From NCBI GenBank assembly GCA_012862575.1, contig BLSF01000125.1, forward strand, positions 38,679 to 55,501: DNA of 16,823 bases. Reading direction: 5' to 3'. Of this stretch, positions 15,905 through 16,823 are shown piece by piece. A program made the position numbers and the translations under genes. A model generated the notes under the pieces. It saw only the letters and a list, made by a program, of their open reading frames with translations, searched no databases and was not told the origin of the DNA. Numbering within the stretch: position 1 is the stretch's first letter; each line of letters opens with the position of its first letter. Source of the DNA: Parietichytrium sp. I65-24A (taxonomy: Eukaryota > Sar > Bigyra > Thraustochytrida > Thraustochytriidae).

Positions 15905-16711
15905 ATGTGTGCGAAGAGGATGATTGTGCTGGCGGCAGCTGCTGCTGCGATGCTGGTCGAGTGCGCGCATGGTGCACGAGAGACTACGGGGCTCAAGGCG
16001 TTGTACTGGTTTCGACAGGCGGAGTGTGCGGGAGCCAGCTTTGCGCCGGAGACTGGGTTTGAGGCGCTCGGGGCGTTGACGTATAATTCTACGAGTTATG
16101 CGCCGAATTCTGAGTCGACGAGTGATGTTACGTACAAGTGCCCGCAGATTCTGGAGACGGTGGACTCGAATGTGTTGACGTACCGGAAGGCGCATAATGG
16201 TTTGCATTTTTCCGGGTTGAGGCAGAGTACTGGTTTGACGTATCCCGAGTATGAATATGTCAAATCTGCGAGTGATATTTCCGGACTTGAGCTGACGAAT
16301 CAGCTGACTTTGGAATTGTGGATCAAGACTGGGGATTTGCCGAATGAGAACAAGAACTTGGTGCTCTTCGAAATCGGAAAAGACGAGCTTGCGACCAGTG
16401 GGTCGGATTGGCAGTGCACGAGTTCAGTTGATGACTTTGCTGCACAGATGGTTTACAATCCGAGCTCGGAGTTGTTTGGCTTCACCTACCGGTACGCCAG
16501 TGGATGCGCTTCAATCTCAAGTTTGCCTGTCACCCCACTGGCAAGCAACTCAGTCTATCATGTCGTTTTGCAGAGTACAAAGACTTTCCCTTCCTCGGAG
16601 ACTGCAGGCGCAGCTTGGTATTTGAGAGTAACTCCAGCAGGCTCGGAGACCGTCGATGAGGCAAACGGCGGTTTTGGAGCATCTTTTTCATCCTGGAGCT
16701 CCACCCACACG
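15905..16711 (+). CDS. First exon of a secreted LamG/concanavalin-like protein (partial)
   Basis: ATG 15905 opens a typical signal peptide: a Lys-Arg N-region, then a run of Ile-Val-Leu and Ala (IVLAAAAAAMLV), with likely cleavage near ECAHG-ARE (about residue 23). The mature part is Ser/Thr/Tyr-rich with NxS/T sites (for example NSTS). It contains LTLELWIKTGDL followed by LVLFEIG, the strand pattern of laminin-G/concanavalin-A-like sugar-binding folds (about residues 130-270). The coding frame meets ACG|GTAAGT, a strong splice donor at 16712, and then in-frame stops, so the gene continues in exons beyond the window. This is probably a host cell-surface or extracellular protein. The fold assignment rests on pattern only. 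Confidence 0.75.
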
Positions 16712-16823
16712 GTAAGTTGATTTAAAATTTGTTGCCCACAATCCCCGCCGCCCCCCTCCGCCTCCCCACCTCCCTCTCTCTCCGCCCCCTCTCCCCTCCA
16801 CTCCCACCCCTCTCCCTCCCGCG
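16712..16823 (+). other. Start of intron with a long pyrimidine tract
   Basis: Begins with GTAAGT at 16712. From about 16742 to the window end the plus strand is almost pure C and T, with few purines. Such tracts can form triplex DNA and are prone to length changes. Whether it belongs to the acceptor of this intron cannot be told, because the window ends. Confidence 0.6.

Noticed and set aside
1-16823. CRISPR array, rRNA, prokaryotic operons, capsid or integrase genes.
   Set aside because: No regular short repeats with spacers, no rRNA-like conserved blocks, and no capsid or integrase motifs were seen on either strand.

Overview
This window looks like nuclear DNA of a microbial eukaryote. 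The evidence is a GC-rich coding end with a WW domain at the left edge, a secreted protein's first exon ending in a GTAAGT splice donor at the right edge, TATA boxes 30-100 bases upstream of several ORFs, and no operon structure or bacterial ribosome-binding sites. The C-x4-C-x9-C-x2-H zinc fingers (here called 'WRKY19-like') are in my recollection common in stramenopiles such as oomycetes, so I lean weakly that way; the species cannot be named from the sequence.

Between these two apparent host genes lies what I read as one large mobile element of about 13.8 kb, bounded by inverted repeats of about 185 bp (1183-1371 and 14805-14987). The right repeat is followed by a second direct copy (15001-15174) and a decayed fragment (15341-15383). 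Left to right the element holds: a gene-poor stretch with a 259-bp direct duplication (1372-2576); two small minus-strand cysteine-rich proteins (2577-2996, 3063-3419); a 1402-aa replication protein (3565-7773); a gene-poor spacer (7774-8429); a 265-aa protein built from two copies of one unknown domain (8430-9227); two minus-strand zinc-finger paralogues (9494-9886, 10249-10935); a 527-aa protein with two, possibly three, PD-(D/E)XK nuclease-like modules (11088-12671); a minus-strand nuclear-type protein with a basic localisation signal and acidic and coiled-coil regions (12693-13709); and a broken or spliced zinc-finger-like gene (about 13763-14699).

The replication protein is the centre of the element. 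Its N-terminal half carries motifs of the TV-Pol (transposon/virus family-A-like) polymerases, and its second half is a superfamily-2 helicase resembling the herpesvirus origin-binding-protein family (Walker A GMGSGKT, DE box, Q-x3-R-x-R motif VI). With the nuclease candidate and several zinc-binding proteins this suggests a self-replicating DNA transposon or integrated linear plasmid. I recognise no major capsid protein, packaging ATPase, maturation protease, DDE/RVE integrase or tyrosine recombinase. The PD-(D/E)XK protein is therefore the best candidate for the strand-cutting or integration step. The proposed undescribed system is this capsid-less element pairing a TV-Pol/origin-binding helicase with a multi-module nuclease. 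That assignment is inference and needs profile searches and comparison with an empty site.
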